64,000 bases of DNA from Erpobdella octoculata (lineage: Eukaryota; Annelida; Clitellata; Hirudinida; Erpobdellidae): contig OZ022240.1 in assembly GCA_963978895.1 (NCBI GenBank), positions 6,609,737 through 6,673,736 of the forward strand. The letters run 5' to 3'. A program made the position numbers and the translations under genes. Below, in pieces: positions 33,501-57,149 of the stretch (position 1 is its first letter; every line of letters begins with the position of its first letter). The notes beneath the pieces were generated by a model, which saw nothing but the letters and a program-made list of their open reading frames with translations, was not told the DNA's origin and did not search any database.

Positions 33501-36500
33501 ATCAAAATCTTTGAAGACTCTTTTCGCTCCCCGAAAATCGACAGGATTTGGAAGTTTCGATTCAACTGCTTCTCCTGACTCAGATGAGAAAACTTCATCA
33601 TTTGAATTCATCAACGTCAAACCACTTTTTTCGAACGGCTTAGGTTTACCGAAACCGATCGCAGGCTTCAGGATAGGCGAAAGAGGCATTGTATTTTTAA
33701 TTGAAGTAAAAACAGTCTTACTAATTGAAGAATTTGAAAATTTCTCGTTTGAATTAAAAAAAGCCGATTCAACCAGCGGAGGAACGTCCGACTTGGGATG
33801 ACCGGATGACGAAGGCAGTGACACAGTTTTGCTCAGAGGAAGACTTCCTTGCTTCAATGACGTCGTAACACCGTGACCGACAGATGAACAGCGATGCGAA
33901 TCAACAGGTCTGCTTAACAGCGGCATGCTCATAGGAGTGACGTTTGGAAATTTGTGATTCGACAAAAGCGAAGAAGCGTTTACTTTAGAATTTAAAAGGC
34001 TTTGAATGCCGGTCGACGTGACGGTACCAAGGTAGGAAATCTTCCCGGTCAAGATTTTAGGTCGATTCAAATTACTTTGCAGTACTGAAGCCGGACTTTT
34101 ATCTGTTGAACCATCAAGAGTTGAAGGCTTTAATAAAGGTGATTTAACAGTTGAACAACTTTTTGATAGAGATTGAAGACCAAGAGATCCAGAAACGATA
34201 TTTTGCAAAGATGAATTAACGTTTGTGTTATTACAATTTTCACAAAATTGCGGAGCGCTGGCACTACAGCTGGCAGCTGTGCAGCTGCTGTTGAGTACAA
34301 AATTTCTGGGTCCTGCAAATTTTACATTTAGACCGTTGGATGCTCCCATGGCGTTTGCTGTTTCTCTTTCATCTTCTGAATCTTCAAAAGCAGCTGCCCC
34401 ATCAACTTGGAGAATCTTCCATGCAAATATTCCATCAGAACAACTACTGCTTTTCTTCAGTTTCTGTTTTTTAAATTCGACTAGTTTATCATGGAAGGAA
34501 CTGTCAGCCAACTTTCTCTTTCCGTTAACAAAACAATCAATCTTTTCGTTGGCTATAATATTTGTTGTGTTTGTCAGTATGTTGTCGGCCTGTGTTGTGC
34601 AACACTGCGATTCTTTTCTTTTAAATATGTTGCAGAAATAAGTGCAAAGCTTCCTTGGATCCTTAGTGCTCCAAAATTTTCTCTGAATGCTTTAAACAAA
34701 TCAGAATGTTAATCAACTAGATGAAAAAATTTAAATCAAAATTTTTCAAACCTGAATCCTGAAAAGACTTTATCTGAACCTGACCCCGGATGCCCTATGT
34801 GCCCGAACACCTTGAGAGACCCTAGGCCGATAAATAATACAGAACAATCTAAGAACTGACAAATAAAAAGGAATAAAAAAATGCTATTTTAAATAAAAAA
34901 AAACAAGTTCAAGCAAAGAATTTAACCGACCAATGGCTGCAGTTCTGTGCAAGTGATGAGAAACTTCAATGCCACCGAGATCTTCGAAAGCAAATAATTT
35001 TCTTCTCACTCGAAAGTTTTTCAGAAGTTTCTTTTAGGGGTGAAATTTTTGAATAAAATAATTTATAAATATTATATTAATAAAATTATTTTAAATATTA
35101 TCAAAAAAATAATTTTAAATGTTATCAATAAAGTAATTTTAAATATTATTAATGAAGTAATTTTAAGTAAAATTTTTATAAAAAACCTTTTTTAATTTGC
35201 TCAGAGAATGTCTGGAGCAGTAAAGCGAAACGTTTTTGAAGAACGAGCATTTATCGGAGACGGCGCACGAAAAGTGAAACCTCCGTTGGCATGCCGACGC
35301 TGAACATCTCAAGCCAGCACCTGGTCGCTTGCAATGACTGCACGACTGATACGATAAAATAAAACAAATTTAATGAATTCGTAATCCAAATATGTGGAAA
35401 TACAATAGACACATTTAGGAATGATTGAAAAAAATTTATAACATTTTTTTGTAAACAAAAGAAAAGTTATAATATAAAGAAAAAGCAACGTAATTTGAGT
35501 AATATGAATTACACACTTTGAGCAATGCATTGTTAATGGCTCGTCTGACGTTCACGAGGCACCCCTCGGATTCTTCCCTCACCCCCTCTGACCAGAGAAT
35601 GCAGTTGATGTGAACCCACTCCTCCGATCCAAGGTACAAAAGTCGACCACCGAGCTGATGATGAACAGAACGACATTTTAAAATATTTATAGAGAATAAT
35701 TCAAAATAAACAAAATAATCAGTCAAAATGATTAAACGTCAAAAAATTTAATAAAACTTTTTTATCCTATATTTCATTTAATTTATATAAATAACTAACT
35801 GAAAATAAGACAATCCGGTAAAAAATGCTAAATGAGACTTAAAAACTATGTCGCAAATAGCTTACATTTGAAGGAAGGTCTCCAAATTTGCGACACAAAA
35901 TACATCTCCTTTTGACTTTAAACTTCTCCATGACTTCTTCTGTTGAATCTTTTCAAATGATTAATTAATTATATATTAAATGTTATTAAATAAATATATA
36001 TCTACATTCCATATTTTCATATAATTATTAGAAATAATATCACCATAATCCTACCGGAAGCATATCTGGAAAAAGGCAAGATTTTTTCTATTTCATTCCA
36101 TTGGGAACTGCCTGGTATAGAATTCTGTCAAAATAACACAACTTGATGAGTTATGACCTTGCTCAAATTAAAACTTCATTAAAATTTATTAAATCAAATT
36201 TAAAAACTATGAAAATAAAAATCAATCCAAACCCTATTTAGAATATTTTTTTGACATTTATTGCAAATCCATGAATGATGGTCGTCCTCTTTAATTTTAT
36301 ATCCGAGACAATATTTATGGAAAGGCTCACAGCACGCATTACAATAGACCAACTGTAATGAAAAGTGAATCTACAGATTAATTACGTATTTTAATAAACA
36401 GGATTGAATGTGGCAGAGTAGTGGTTCAAATCCAGCTGGCAACGACTGTAGGCACAATGGGGGGGAGAAGCTCAATATTAGAGTACTGCATGGGCCGATT

Positions 36501-39500
36501 TTTCACGGCCCGGTCCTTTTCAAAAGCCAACATTCCAGGCCCGGACAGACCCGTCTAATTTGGGCCAGTCCGTTTTTACCGGCCTAAAATCCGTATGTAC
36601 TTAGCAAAAAATCTCGGCCCAGCCTGGCTTGACTTCAGGTCCAGCTCGTCGGAAGACCCTAAAATCACATCCCAGTCCAAACGCTACTTAATATGGCTGT
36701 TTTTGAAAAAAATTTAATTAGTTTGAATGCAAAAGAGTCTTTTACCAACAACCCAGATAGTGTCTTAACATAAACATACAAGTAATATCATGACTTGAAC
36801 ACTAAATAATATAATATAATAACACAAAAACACACACAAAATAAACACAAGCAATATAATATACTGACACATAACAAATACACATAAACAATATTATACC
36901 CCCCCCGCAGACAACAGAAGGTCCAACACGTACCTTGTCATCTGGCGGCCTTCCGACACTTCCACATGCAAAACAAATTGGAGAATCAAGACACGGTGAA
37001 GACGTTATTACAATAACACCTGTTTCTGGATTAACTACCAGACTGTTATTTGCAACCTAATATAGATATAAATAAAATTAATTAAAGTCTCATTTAATTT
37101 AATCATGGTTATTATTTAACCCATTTAATGACATTTTTATAAAGAGTTCATTATGGAGTTACATCAGCACAAAATAAATTTATTTATTACAGTGTAATAA
37201 AGATTTAAGTTGTTTTTTTAAAGAAATTAACTAATATCAAAGCTAAATAATTTTAAAATTTAAATTTCCAAAACATATGTATTTTTACACACTTTTACTT
37301 AACTTGACTTCTCTGTCTGTCTGTCGTCAAATTTTGCAATCGATTTTAAACTAACTTCCCGATGAGCTAGAGACTTAAAAATTTAAACATACCTCCGAAC
37401 TGATTAACAATGCATTCTATCAAATTTTCGGATCGATTGGACAAAATTTAACTAAAGAATTATTTGTGATATTTTCGTCGAACTATTTATTGTCTATGCT
37501 AATATGCTCGTTGTTTATGTAACAAATGATCCCTTGAATAATGTAAAAATATAAAGGTGTGTTTTTAAAGAACTTTGTTTTTTGCTTCACTTGTTCTAAA
37601 ATTTATAACCTATTTCATATAAGAAGCAATTCTAAAAAAAATGATAAAATTTGATAAAGAAATATAACAAAATGTTACCATTTCTTCTGGTGATGACTTT
37701 TCGGATGAACGAGATTTCAAGTTGAAACTATAAAAAATAATTATCAATAAGAAGTACCTACTAATGTGATAAAAACCAGTGTTGTTCGGTAACGAAGTAA
37801 AAGTAACGCGTTACTTTACTTAAGTACATCCGACGTACTTTTTGCCTGTAACGGAGTACAGATTATTTTCAGTACTTTTACTTGTAACGAAGTAATATTT
37901 TCGGACTTACTTTTACTTCGTTACTTTTCAAGTACAAAACGTTACAAAGTACTGTGAAAAATTAATAAAACGACATAAAGTCTAAATCGATGTTGTATTA
38001 ATTATCTATGATTACTAAGATTTTCGCGGTCATACTTGTTTTGGTTCGACATTACTATGGAATCTTCCGAAGGGGCGAACGTGAACAGTGGTGGCGAAGA
38101 TAGGCGGAACAACAATGAACTTAATAAAGAACACCCATAGCCTTATTTAGTCAAAATGTCCAGATTTGAATCGATGGAATTTAAAACTTTCAGGTTCACA
38201 TACTTGCTGTGCAAACCTAAAGGTCCTAAGACCTACTAAAGCAACTACGTGTTCAGCATTCCACAATTCTCCGTCGAACTTGAAGTAATGCGTGAGTCTG
38301 GATTATTTCGTTTATCAGAAGCCGATGGTAAGGAAGAAGACAGTTTCTTCGATCGCAAAAAGTCAACTGTGTCTGACGATGAAGTTCTTATGCAATATCT
38401 CCAGAACCGATCAGATGACATGAACATCATTTCTAGAAATGAGAGCTTAAAGAAAATGTTTATCCAGTTGATTAATTAGAGCAGTAGCGTTTGAAAGACG
38501 ATGGAATTACGATAAAATAAAGTTAGATGATTGACGAATGATCATTACAAAAGCCACTTCAGTACTTTTACTTTTTACTTTAAAAGTAACTTTAAAGTGC
38601 TTACTTTTTACTTTTACTAAAGTACATTTTTTAGCAAATACTTTTAATTTTACTTAAGTAGCTTTTTGAGGCGTTACTTGTACTTTTACTTAAGTACTGA
38701 AACACAGTACTTTTTCCAACACTGATAAAAACCGTGTAATAAATGTCATAAATGAAGAGCATTAATACTAAAATTTAAAAAATTAACTAAAAGCTGTATT
38801 TAAACAACAGCAATGTAAACTAATCAATTCGATCAGCAATTAAGTATTTTAGTAATTTGAGATACGCTTAAAATAAGACTCACACGTGCGAAGATCCAAC
38901 AAGTTGTCTGACCCGGTTCATGATCTTTTCCGAAAGCGACTCAAAGAAGTTCGGGCTTGAGTTTCGGTCGATGGAAAATTGGTCCCGGTTGCCGTTTTTG
39001 TTGGACACTGAAGTAAGGGAGAGATGTGAACATGTTGTTGAAACAGCTGTGTTCAGAAGAGGAACTAAAATAGAAAAAAAGTTGATAAATTCACAATGAA
39101 AATTATCCGAATAATGAAACAGATCGACAAACCTCCGTTATCCACAAACGCGGCTTCAGACGCAGTAGAATTAATAGATTTAATCGATGAACTGCAAACT
39201 CTTTTATATAATTCAGTTTCATTACCATACGAGCATCCATATAAAAAGTTATCGTAGCTCAGCTCAAACTCCTCTTCTTCCATTTCATCTTTTAAAGATT
39301 TTATTAAAGTCCTTTTTAGTTTTTCTTTATCATCATTTCGAAGTTTCAATCTAGGCTCTCGAAGGCAAACGGATCTCGGAGTTGCGAAACTGTCGAAACT
39401 AAGGTTTGATGCACCACTGGGCGTTCCAGCTGTGAACGTAACCTCTGCTGGTTTGCTTGAAGTGTTTAATGGACTCTCTAATAACTTTACTGTCGAAAAC

Positions 39501-40228
39501 TTGTGAGAGTTGCTGAATGGACTAAAACCATTCGGAGTTGAGACTGACGGTGACGATAACGAGGCTGATTTGTGTGCAAATGTAGAATTACTCGACGCTT
39601 TATCAATCTCTACACATATGGAATTATGTTTTCTATTTGTGCTAGATGTATATTCTATACAACCAGAAATAGGAGCACTGTTTATTTTTATTTTTTTCGC
39701 AGGAGCGCAGATTTCTTCATCCGAACCGGCAAACTCATCAAAACTTCTTTTTCTAGATGTTTCAATTTTGCTATGAAAACCTTTACAGCGAGTTTCATTG
39801 AAGTAAGCATCTGCAGTCTTTTTTGAAGGTGAATTCAATAAATAATGTTTTTGCCTGTTTTTGTATAGGTAGAAATTAAACAATTTTTGCTTTAAATTTT
39901 CATTTATATCCTCATAAGATAGTGTCAAAGGCTTTCTATCTGCAAGAGGTTCTAACAGCTTTACAAATTTTTCAGCACAGTTCTGTACGTCTTCATGTGA
40001 GAATCCTGAAAATGCCTCCTAAAAAAAACATTAAATAAAAAAATTATTAGTGACTTTGAACAAATTTATTTTCGACAATATAAACCATAAGTTTCAGTTT
40101 CAAAATTGAAATCCAACAAATTTAAAACTCTGATTTACAAATCGACATTATGATCCAATAAATTACTTTAATCGTTTCTTGACCTCCATCCTTATGATTA
40201 TTGCTCCTTATCATTGTCTGAGCTTTGG
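30275..40228 (-). CDS. KMT2: Trithorax/KMT2A-B-type histone H3-K4 methyltransferase, compact
   Basis: Exons in transcript order: 40167-40228, 39133-40018, 38884-39064, 37679-37727, 36934-37056, 36233-36352, 36055-36124, 35866-35948, 35517-35654, 35187-35345, 34931-35030, 34752-34821, 32954-34689, (optional 32433-32468), 32163-32237, 31717-31823, 31418-31599, 31065-31305, 30275-30523. All junctions are GT-AG and every phase fits; counted from the ATG at 40214 this gives about 1,550 codons (1,538 without the microexon). Domains: acidic/Ser-rich N region with a PAKKIKIN basic cluster; PHD1 (about 416-466); extended PHD (about 507-612); FYRN (about 620-690); taspase-type site (about 770); FYRC (about 1240-1325); Win motif (about 1345); SET and post-SET (about 1410-1550). 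SET type ([22 protein letters not shown], CxC...C-KKFMN) is KMT2A/B and not KMT2C/D. Role in the family: chromatin-bound H3K4 methylation within a WDR5/RBBP5/ASH2L/DPY30 complex. It is far shorter than fly or human homologues (over 2,700-3,700 residues). The true 5' end is unresolved. Confidence 0.92.
31065..31305 (-). CDS. KMT2: KMT2 exon: N-terminal SET
   Basis: Exon of 241 bases with donor AGA|GTAAGA. Reads [39 protein letters not shown] and [14 protein letters not shown] and EMVIEY-GE are the SAM-binding SET-N motifs. Confidence 0.95.
31418..31599 (-). CDS. KMT2: KMT2 exon with Win (WDR5-interaction) motif
   Basis: Contains [20 protein letters not shown] + FLLSEHR, colinear with the MLL1 segment G-(S/C)-A-R-A-E...FxFLxSxHR. 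The central Ala-Arg (31534-31551 codes EGCARF) is the residue pair that inserts in the WDR5 pocket. Confidence 0.9.
31717..32237 (-). CDS. KMT2: KMT2 exons 31717-31823 and 32163-32237: FYRC domain
   Basis: Joined reading [20 protein letters not shown] + SFGG + [19 protein letters not shown], matching the MLL FYRC pattern (V-x-EARS...L...SF-G..G...G.....V..L.E). FYRC pairs with FYRN to keep the two taspase fragments together in the family. Confidence 0.88.
32433..32468 (-). CDS. KMT2: Candidate 36-bp in-frame microexon inside FYRC
   Basis: AG|AT..G|GT boundaries, phase 1 at both ends, coding (D)[11 protein letters not shown]. Skipping it joins GSVE-D-VWSKVV, which matches MLL1 (SIEDAWKSL) exactly in length, so it is either an alternative cassette or a chance open triplet. 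The donor (GTTTTTTG) is weak. Confidence 0.35.
32581..32850. repeat. Inverted repeat IR-K, left copy (KMT2 intron)
   Basis: About 270 bp matching 37293-37596 in opposite orientation: GCAAAATTTGACGACAAACA, CTAGCTCATCGGGAAGTTAG, GCATTGTTAATCAG, ATTAGCATAGACAATAAATA. It is embedded in a GATCAAACATCxTAAAAACA minisatellite (32480-32580 and 32851-32948). Confidence 0.8.
32954..34689 (-). CDS. KMT2: KMT2 large exon: end of FYRN, taspase-type site, Ser-rich linker, start of FYRC
   Basis: 1,736 bases. It begins in FYRN ([20 protein letters not shown]), carries [17 protein letters not shown] with the site at 34398-34409, then a Ser/Thr/Pro-rich low-complexity linker of about 450 residues, and ends in FYRC ([20 protein letters not shown]). 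The antisense open frames here are shadows. Confidence 0.93.
34752..35030 (-). CDS. KMT2: KMT2 exons 34931-35030 and 34752-34821: FYRN domain
   Basis: Reads [16 protein letters not shown], then [20 protein letters not shown] and SDKVFSGFS, colinear with MLL1 FRRVFVDFEG...IGSMTIDCLG...DKLFPIGY. A 109-bp intron separates them. Confidence 0.85.
35187..35948 (-). CDS. KMT2: KMT2 exons 35866-35948, 35517-35654, 35187-35345: extended PHD finger
   Basis: [15 protein letters not shown] + [20 protein letters not shown] + WSEGV (zinc knuckle and first part), then [20 protein letters not shown] + RFHFSCA and YCSRH. The C2HC-C..C..C..H pattern and LLYxGxxEWxHxNCxLWS signature of the trithorax ePHD are complete. 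Confidence 0.93.
36055..37056 (-). CDS. KMT2: KMT2 exons 36934-37056, 36233-36352, 36055-36124: PHD1 and short linker
   Basis: [14 protein letters not shown] joins [20 protein letters not shown] and WICNKC: a complete C4HC3 PHD with the trithorax-specific CCEPFHKYC. The next exon ([20 protein letters not shown]) leads straight into the ePHD; PHD2, PHD3 and a bromodomain are absent. Confidence 0.9.
36490..36690. mobile_element. Short GGCCCGG-rich MITE-like fragment (KMT2 intron)
   Basis: GGGCCGATTTTTCACGGCCC + GGTCC, CCAGGCCCGGACAGACCCG and CTCGGCCCAGCCTGGC; composition and repeated GGCC(C/A)GG cores differ from the AT-rich surroundings. Class uncertain. Confidence 0.35.
37293..37596. repeat. 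Inverted repeat IR-K, right copy (KMT2 intron)
   Basis: Reverse-complement counterpart of 32581-32850, about 4.5 kb away in another intron of the same gene. A weaker relative lies at about 41680-41780. Confidence 0.8.
37679..40228 (-). CDS. KMT2: KMT2 N-terminal exons 37679-37727, 38884-39064, 39133-40018, 40167-40228
   Basis: Joined phase-consistent exons with no named domain. They read [19 protein letters not shown] near the start, a basic cluster ([16 protein letters not shown]) that could be a nuclear signal, an acidic patch ([14 protein letters not shown]) and a helix-like [17 protein letters not shown]. First ATG in this frame is at 40214. An in-frame exon at 40497-40536 (MYFPPANQIGIYL) could precede it. 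Confidence 0.75.
37777..38724 (+). mobile_element. hAT deletion derivative with 8-bp target duplication (KMT2 intron)
   Basis: Ends CAGTGTTG...CAACACTG, flanked by perfect ATAAAAAC duplications (37769-37776, 38725-38732). Sub-terminal arrays of AAGTAC/AGTACTTTTACTT lie at both ends. The interior keeps two scraps of transposase on the plus strand: a BED-finger-like piece ([16 protein letters not shown], about 38191-38240) and a pre-dimerisation piece ([14 protein letters not shown], ending 38479). So the centre of the gene has been deleted. Confidence 0.85.
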
Positions 40229-40496
40229 CTAAAATTTGATTATAATTTTTCAGTTTTCAGACTTTTTTTTAGTTAAGTAAGGTAACCAGTGCAGTAAAAG
40301 TTCAATAAGTAAGTTACTGTGTGTGAAAGTACAGTATCAACTTCTGACACTCTTTTTTAAGTTTTTAACTCTCAACTCAACTGTCAACTGCAACTGACCT
40401 CAACTTTTTTAGCACACAATACTTACTTCTGTTGGTTGTTTCAAAACGAAACTTTTAAATAACTTATTTAATTAACTACTTTGCAACATTCAAAAC

Positions 40497-40536
40497 CCAA
40501 ATATATGCCAATTTGATTTGCTGGTGGAAAATACAT
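40497..40536 (-). CDS. KMT2: Candidate first coding exon of KMT2
   Basis: ATG at 40536 reads MYFPPANQIGIYL and reaches a possible donor (TTGG|GTTTTG) in phase 1, which would fit the acceptor at 40228. The donor is weak; translation could equally begin at 40214. Confidence 0.2.
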
Positions 40537-40614
40537 TTCGCCAGATTTCGCAACATTGTTTTCCAAACGTAAACAAAACTAAAAATGAACTAATGAACTG
40601 AAATCTTGTAAACA

Positions 40615-40627
40615 CTTGGCGGGAAAA
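40615..40627. promoter_or_regulatory. E2F-type site near the KMT2 5' end
   Basis: CTTGGCGGGAAAA matches the E2F/DP consensus TTTSSCGC / TTGGCGGGAAA. It is about 390 bases upstream of the first firm KMT2 exon, where a promoter is expected. Confidence 0.5.
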
Positions 40628-40639
40628 CCAGTTTTTTTG

Positions 40640-41800
40640 TAAGTCATGTGATTCGTTACTCAATCGTTAAAAAAAATATTTATAAAATATACTCATAATT
40701 GTTTATTAGTTTACAAAATAACCTAACAAGTAATCTGTGGGCGTTAGGGTGGACGAGCTTTCGTTTTTCGAATATCGATTTTGTACAAATTGAAATATAA
40801 TATATTTATTAACCTTGATAATATTCAAAATTTAATATTTTTATTTTCACCCACCATTTGTGAAAACTGATTTAAAATCGTACAAAATCACTTTATAGGG
40901 GTACCGCTGATGGAAGTAAAGGCATTCTGGCTGTTAGGCTGTTCATTCAAACATTAACCAAACAACTTTATAATATTTCATGAACACAAGGCCTTCGATC
41001 AAACAGATCATGTTACAAATCTAACTCATTATATAACTTTATTATAGGATTCTTTGAAAGGTGAATGGATTAAGCAACGACATCCATATAATGGACCTGT
41101 ATTGTTCAGCTAAAATTGCAATTATGGTAACTATGGTAAGGTGAGGTATTAGCGACAAACCAACGTTTTTGTTCAATTTTTAAGAATACGCATTAAAGAT
41201 TAAGATCAAACAACACATTATACTGTGTTCATTCAGATATAGGTACTTATCTCAAGTCTGTTCTTTTGGCACACAGACAAAACCAATTTGGATTTTGGAA
41301 AAACACTTTTTACTTTTTTTTTACTTGTATTTGCTGTTATCTATTTTGCTAACGGTAGCAAGCGATAATTTTTCTGGTGAATTTACGTTAGTTAAAAACA
41401 CATTTATAAACTCAGCACAAAAGCAAAATGTAAACGACAATGAATCTGACAAGTAAATTAAAAACGAATTTTTAAAACCCAATGCTTTTATATGTAATTA
41501 AAACACAAATTTTGCAATCAATTTTTTCTTATATTACTCTTTTATTTTATATTAATGTCGAAATATCTTAATTATATCGAAATATCGAAATTAATTAAAA
41601 TTAACTAAATTAATTGACTTATTGTAAAACTAATAATTGAATATTGCATTGTCTTCTATTTTGAGCATGTATGCAAAATTTGAAAAAAATCTATCATCAG
41701 GAAGTGACTCAAAAATTAATTGCAAGATTTGAAACAGACAGAGAAACAAACAGACAGACAGAGAAACAGAGACGACGAGTTAATAAAAGCATTGGTAAAA
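40640..41800. other. Intergenic, KMT2 5' flank
   Basis: No open frame of interest. AT-rich, with a short IR-K-like relic near 41680-41780. Confidence 0.45.
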
Positions 41801-41807
41801 AATAGTA

Positions 41808-42270
41808 GGGATGTCACGGGACCCGTGCGAGTTAGAGACGGGTTCCCCGTTTATCCCAGCTCGCTGGGATAAAACAGCGGGATAGAGACGGGACCCGTGC
41901 GGGGATCCCGGCTGGTAATAAATTATTTAAATGAGCATTCATCCCGCGCGGGTCCCGTGTCTAACCCGGCTGTCTATCCCAGCTCTATCACGTGACTTTT
42001 TAATGCAAGAATACTCACTGGCGCTATAGCGGGTGTGTTTGCTGGCACTCGACCTGAACCCGAAGTTTGGTACAATCCGGTCTTTTTTGGATACCCGAAC
42101 TTTTGAAAACATAAAGCCCGAACCAGAACCCGGACTTTTGAAAAAGAGAAACCCGAACCCGAATGTTTGAAAATGAGAAACCCGAACTCAACCCAAGCCC
42201 GGTGTTTTAAGAAATTAAAGCCCGAACCCCGAGCTTTGAAAAATTTAAATACGAGCCCAGAGTTTTCAAA
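41808..42270. mobile_element. hAT-like MITE fragment with TAGGGATGTCACGGG terminus
   Basis: Starts TAGGGATGTCACGGGACCCG; contains CGGGATAGAGACGGGACCCG + TGCGGGGATCCCGG palindromic blocks and GAACCCGAA arrays (42050-42260) like those in 26116-27284 and 60029-61363. Only one terminus is clear. Confidence 0.6.
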
Positions 42271-42289
42271 ACTTGTTACATTTAAAAGA

Positions 42290-42440
42290 TTTTTTTATAA
42301 TACACTAGGTGTTTTAAGACTGAATTGGCTGTATGTAGGAAGCACATAAGTATTTCCTGTCGTGGATGAAAGTTTGATCCTTTTAACTGTCCCACCTCCT
42401 TTATCCAGGCTTGGGACTGGCTCGCAATTATCGAGGCGGA
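42290..42440. repeat. Short dispersed repeat R5
   Basis: ACACTAGGTGTTTTAAGACT, GTATGTAGGAA and TATTTCCTGTCGTGGAT; reverse complement of blocks at 48640-48715 and 58870-58935 (GGTATTTCCTACATACT, CTTAAAACACCTGGTGTA). Confidence 0.5.
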
Positions 42441-42547
42441 TTTTTTTAAAGGATATTTTTTTTGAATTTATGTAAGCATTTGTATTAGGGTCAGTCGAGA
42501 AGCGCTGTTTAAATTGAAATTGATTGACAGCTAAATTTTTACAATAT

Positions 42548-42553
42548 TTTATT
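42548..42553 (-). terminator. Polyadenylation signal of the SLC28 gene
   Basis: AATAAA on the minus strand, about 133 bases past the stop codon at 42686-42688. Confidence 0.6.
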
Positions 42554-42685
42554 CAGAAGTTGTATTTAAACATTCATTATTGGCTTTATATAATTTGTTG
42601 ATAAATAATGTTTTTCTTCCTAAATTTACTCCAATGTATGGCAAGACTTCTCAGTATAGATATTGTGCATTGCCGCTTCAATAGA

Positions 42686-55803
<13,118 letters not shown>

Positions 55804-57149
55804 TGTAATTCAAAGTTGCTTTCTTTAAAAATACGACTAAATACGACAAACTAAAACTATTTGCAACAGCTTGTCAGTCATATTCATGTATTTAATGTCT
55901 ATAACACTATACTTATACTTAGTTGGACACCTGGTGTTACTGCTAAAACAGCAATAATTTAAATATACGAAACAGTCACCAAAATAATATTTTTTTCTTT
56001 TTTTATTCAGGCTGGGGACTGGCTCACAGTAAAACGTGGTGTATAATTATTATATTATTGTAATAGAAGTTCTACGTGACTCTCATAAGTCGATGGTTTC
56101 TTTGTAAATGGTATTTGTAAATGGTACCTATATTTGTACCATTTATATCTGCACTACTACTCTGTGTCCCAATAGTTAAACCTGTACCACTTGTATCTCC
56201 ACCACTGGTATTTGTAGCATGATTATTTGTACACCATTCACATCTGTAATTTTTGTATTTTTAGAAAACATTTTGTCAAACTTTTGTGATGTTTTATTGA
56301 AACAAACAAGCGAAAATAAATCGATAAACATGTCTCTCTGAAATAATTTTGAGTTAAATTAAATTAAAAATATTTTGATTTGCGTTATACAAAGAAAAAA
56401 TTAGTTTTAAAGTATTTTGACCCAACTGAACATCAAAGCTTAAATTCATACATATACACTGGCGTAGCAAAATTTTTTTGCCGCTTGTGGACAAATTATA
56501 AAATGCGCCCCTGAAAATGCCAATCTTTAAGTTTTTCATATGTTTTTTTTTCAAGAAATATTTACCTTTTCTTTTACAAAAATGATGACGAGGTATTTTA
56601 AAAAATCCACTTTATAAAATACCTACTCAAATTTATTTCAAATCCACTTTATAAAATACCAACTCAAATTTTTTGCCCCTCTTACAAATCACCCCCTAGA
56701 CAGGTGCGCCCCGACGTCTCGCTACAAACCTATTGAACAACTTGATACAAATGGTTTATTTAAAAAGTCATTTATCAACCTCACAACAGCTGTTTTCTGT
56801 GAGCGTGTTGAAACAACAACAGTTTTCTTGTTTGTAGTGTAGTTTTTTAATTGAGTTTAACAATTATCAAATGCAAGCTGAATTACAAACCGAAATATTA
56901 AATTTCTTCAATAGAGATGTCATGGAATCACGGGTACCTGACCCGAAATTCAATACTAACCAGTATTTTTCTGCTACCTAAACTCAAACTTTTTAAAAAT
57001 AAAAACCAGTAAAACTTACAGGGGGGCAAAAAGGTTTTAGGGGAGCAATAGTTTAAAAAAAAAGTAATTTAGATTTATACCCGAGTTATCAACTTTTTTT
57101 TTTTAAAGTCAATTTGGTTCTAAGTTCTAAACCCCAGTCAACACATTTT
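55804..57149. other. Upstream of SLC28; repeat fragments
   Basis: No gene seen. It contains GGCTGGGGACTGGCTCACAG (about 56009) shared with 42407, GGCGTAGCAAAATTTTTTTG (56462), a 47-bp duplication of AAATCCACTTTATAAAATAC (56602 and 56640), and a degenerate TAGGGATGTCACGG-like terminus (AGAGATGTCATGGAATCACG, 56913). Confidence 0.45.

Noticed and set aside
33481..34712. Plus-strand frames of 62-138 codons opposite the KMT2 large exon
   Set aside because: Antisense shadows of the Ser-rich coding exon.
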